In this document: in pieces, positions 63,063 through 64,000 of the stretch
Layout of the letters: every line of letters begins with the position of its first letter
How positions within the stretch are numbered: the stretch's first letter is position 1
DNA from: JADJDM01 sp044352985
Lineage (GTDB): Bacteria; Bacteroidota; Bacteroidia; B-17B0; Aurantibacillaceae
Assembly: GCA_044352985.1 (NCBI GenBank)
Contig: JBILCU010000003.1
Span: forward strand, 124,001-188,000
Direction: 5' to 3'
DNA length: 64,000 nt
Position numbers and translations under genes: made by a program
Notes under the pieces: model-generated
Told to the model about the DNA's origin: nothing
What the model saw: only the letters and a program-made list of their open reading frames with translations
Database searches by the model: none

Positions 63063-63869
63063 TTATTTTGCTTTTTCGATATTGATTTGTGCTTTGTGAT
63101 AAATAACGGATTGCGCAGGAACACTTTCTGTTAACCAAACATTTCCTCCAATTACAGAGGAGTGCCCGATAATTGTATTTCCTCCCAAAATGGTAGCTCC
63201 TGCATAAATTACCACATTATCGTCTATAGTTGGGTGACGTTTGGTTTGAGCCATGTTTTTACTGACACTCAATGCGCCCAAAGTAACACCTTGATACAAT
63301 TTTACATTTTTACCAATCTCTGTTGTTTCGCCAATTACAATTCCAGTTCCATGATCGATAAAAAAACGTTCGTCAATTTTTGCAGCAGGATGAATGTCGA
63401 CACCGGTTTTACTGTGGGCAATTTCTGTTAATATTCTTGGAATGAACGGAACATTTAATTTGTGTAAAGCATGTGCAATGCGATAAATTGCAATGGCATA
63501 AAATCCAGGATAGGAACGAATGACTTCATCTCTGTTCTTAGCTGCAGGATCACCTGCTTCAATGGCTTCTGCATCTTTATTTAAAAGCGAATAAATTTCA
63601 GGTAATTGCTTGTCAAAATTTGAAATGACACTTTCAATTTCATCTTCCATGAAATTTTCCACATACAACAAGGCGGTTAAAAGAAGTTGTTGTGCATTAC
63701 TGTATTCTTGCTCCAATTCTTCTTTATCCGAAAAGTTTTTATTGCTGTATGCCGGAAACAAAACAGATAGAATGGTATCAATAAAATCCTGCACTAAAAA
63801 AGGTGATGGTAAATTGGTTTTATTGCTATGCGTTTCAAATAATTGTTTTATAAATTGTTTATTTGCCAT
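63063..63869 (-). CDS. cysE: Serine O-acetyltransferase
   Basis: A 268-residue enzyme that acetylates serine, the entry to cysteine synthesis. An N-terminal helical domain (about residues 1-140) precedes a left-handed beta-helix: HPAAKIDERFFIDHGTGIVI with the catalytic histidine, GETTEIGKNVKLYQGVTLG, VVIYAGATILGGNTIIG and SSVIGGNVWLTESVP. The long N-terminal extension is of the EpsC type. It starts 2 bases after the cysN stop and 3 bases before cysM, forming a cysN-cysE-cysM run. Confidence 0.93.
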   Translation of the reverse strand: MANKQFIKQLFETHSNKTNLPSPFLVQDFIDTILSVLFPAYSNKNFSDKEELEQEYSNAQQLLLTALLYVENFMEDEIESVISNFDKQLPEIYSLLNKDAEAIEAGDPAAKNRDEVIRSYPGFYAIAIYRIAHALHKLNVPFIPRILTEIAHSKTGVDIHPAAKIDERFFIDHGTGIVIGETTEIGKNVKLYQGVTLGALSVSKNMAQTKRHPTIDDNVVIYAGATILGGNTIIGHSSVIGGNVWLTESVPAQSVIYHKAQINIEKAK

Positions 63870-63871
63870 GT

Positions 63872-64000
63872 TTAGTAGATGGTTCCCGCTGCCACGGTGT
63901 TGTTTGTGTTTTCGTTGATTAGAATGAAAGCCCCTGTTGATCGGTTCTCTGCATAAGAATCAAAACTAATGCTTTCTGAAGTTTTAATCAGTACTTTACA
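63872..64000 (-). CDS. cysN: Sulfate adenylyltransferase subunit 1, C-terminal end (window-truncated)
   Basis: Only the last 42 codons and the stop lie in the window; the gene continues beyond 64000. The chain ends SFDSYAENRSTGAFILINE followed by NTNNTVAAGTIY, which is the conserved C-terminal sequence of CysN, the GTPase subunit of ATP sulfurylase that drives adenylylsulfate formation. The stop is 2 bases before the cysE start. It shows that sulfate activation and cysteine synthesis genes are clustered here. Confidence 0.85.
   Translation of the reverse strand, partial: CKVLIKTSESISFDSYAENRSTGAFILINENTNNTVAAGTIY

Noticed and set aside
1..64000. tRNA, rRNA or riboswitch genes
   Set aside because: All gaps between genes were read; none shows cloverleaf landmarks, rRNA sequence or a recognisable riboswitch.

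Overview
The window reads as a chromosomal segment of a free-living, low-GC member of the Bacteroidota, probably Flavobacteriia or a neighbouring class. The evidence is the AT-rich sequence, promoter-like boxes of the Bacteroidota type (TTTG/TTG, about 19 bases, TAnnTTTG), weak ribosome binding sites with several GTG/TTG starts, a cell-surface protein with a type IX secretion C-terminal domain, an UpxY-type antiterminator, and conserved Bacteroidota gene neighbourhoods (bamD-rpoZ-coaBC-DUF4835; DUF6913-dapA). I see no rRNA, tRNA, prophage, CRISPR array or intact insertion sequence. Two small non-coding repeat elements are present: a palindromic tandem array at 4754-5290 and a 161-bp MITE at 15229-15389.

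Layout. 1-20305 is mostly housekeeping: the 3' part of gcvP, trmB, a heptose-type nucleotidyltransferase/phosphatase pair, lgt with a DsbA-like protein, an omega-amidase, a DUF4835 protein, a two-gene coaB/coaC, rpoZ, bamD, dapA with an aminotransferase, pyruvate kinase, an ABC permease, an M24 peptidase and a DoxX/redoxin protein. 20454-45545 is a 25-kb surface-polysaccharide locus, all on the minus strand. It begins with upxY and carries hisH2/hisF2, an ABC-2 exporter (Wzm/Wzt with a C-terminal domain), acyltransferases, asnB, an N-acetyl sugar amidotransferase, several GT4 glycosyltransferases (one broken), wecB, an MBOAT/SGNH pair, an SDR/ATP-grasp/HAD/GT2/PglD module, a methyltransferase, WecE and a polytopic membrane protein. 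I infer an ABC-exported O-antigen-like glycan containing an acetamidino sugar, an N-acetylmannosamine-derived sugar and a 4-amino-4,6-dideoxy sugar.

The locus is headed by a winged-helix/degenerate nucleotidyltransferase regulator (45612-46157). A perfect 9-bp inverted repeat overlaps its own promoter, and a near-consensus promoter for the upxY operon sits in its 3' end. A large T9SS-exported surface protein lies divergently. 48794-60881 holds two RND efflux systems arranged tail to tail: a heavy-metal CzcA fused to a TolC-like domain with its CzcB adaptor, and an AcrA/AcrB/OprM set. Each is preceded by a small membrane-anchored protein of similar design. 60958-64000 holds an esterase, a small membrane protein and cysM, cysE and the end of cysN on the minus strand (sulfate assimilation and cysteine synthesis).

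The points most worth a second look are the split coaBC, the broken glycosyltransferase, the regulator/operator/antiterminator arrangement, the HisF paralogue lacking the first catalytic aspartate, an unassigned protein with cupin-like motifs (32925-33926), and the paired small proteins next to the RND pumps. All family assignments come from reading the sequences; no database search was run.
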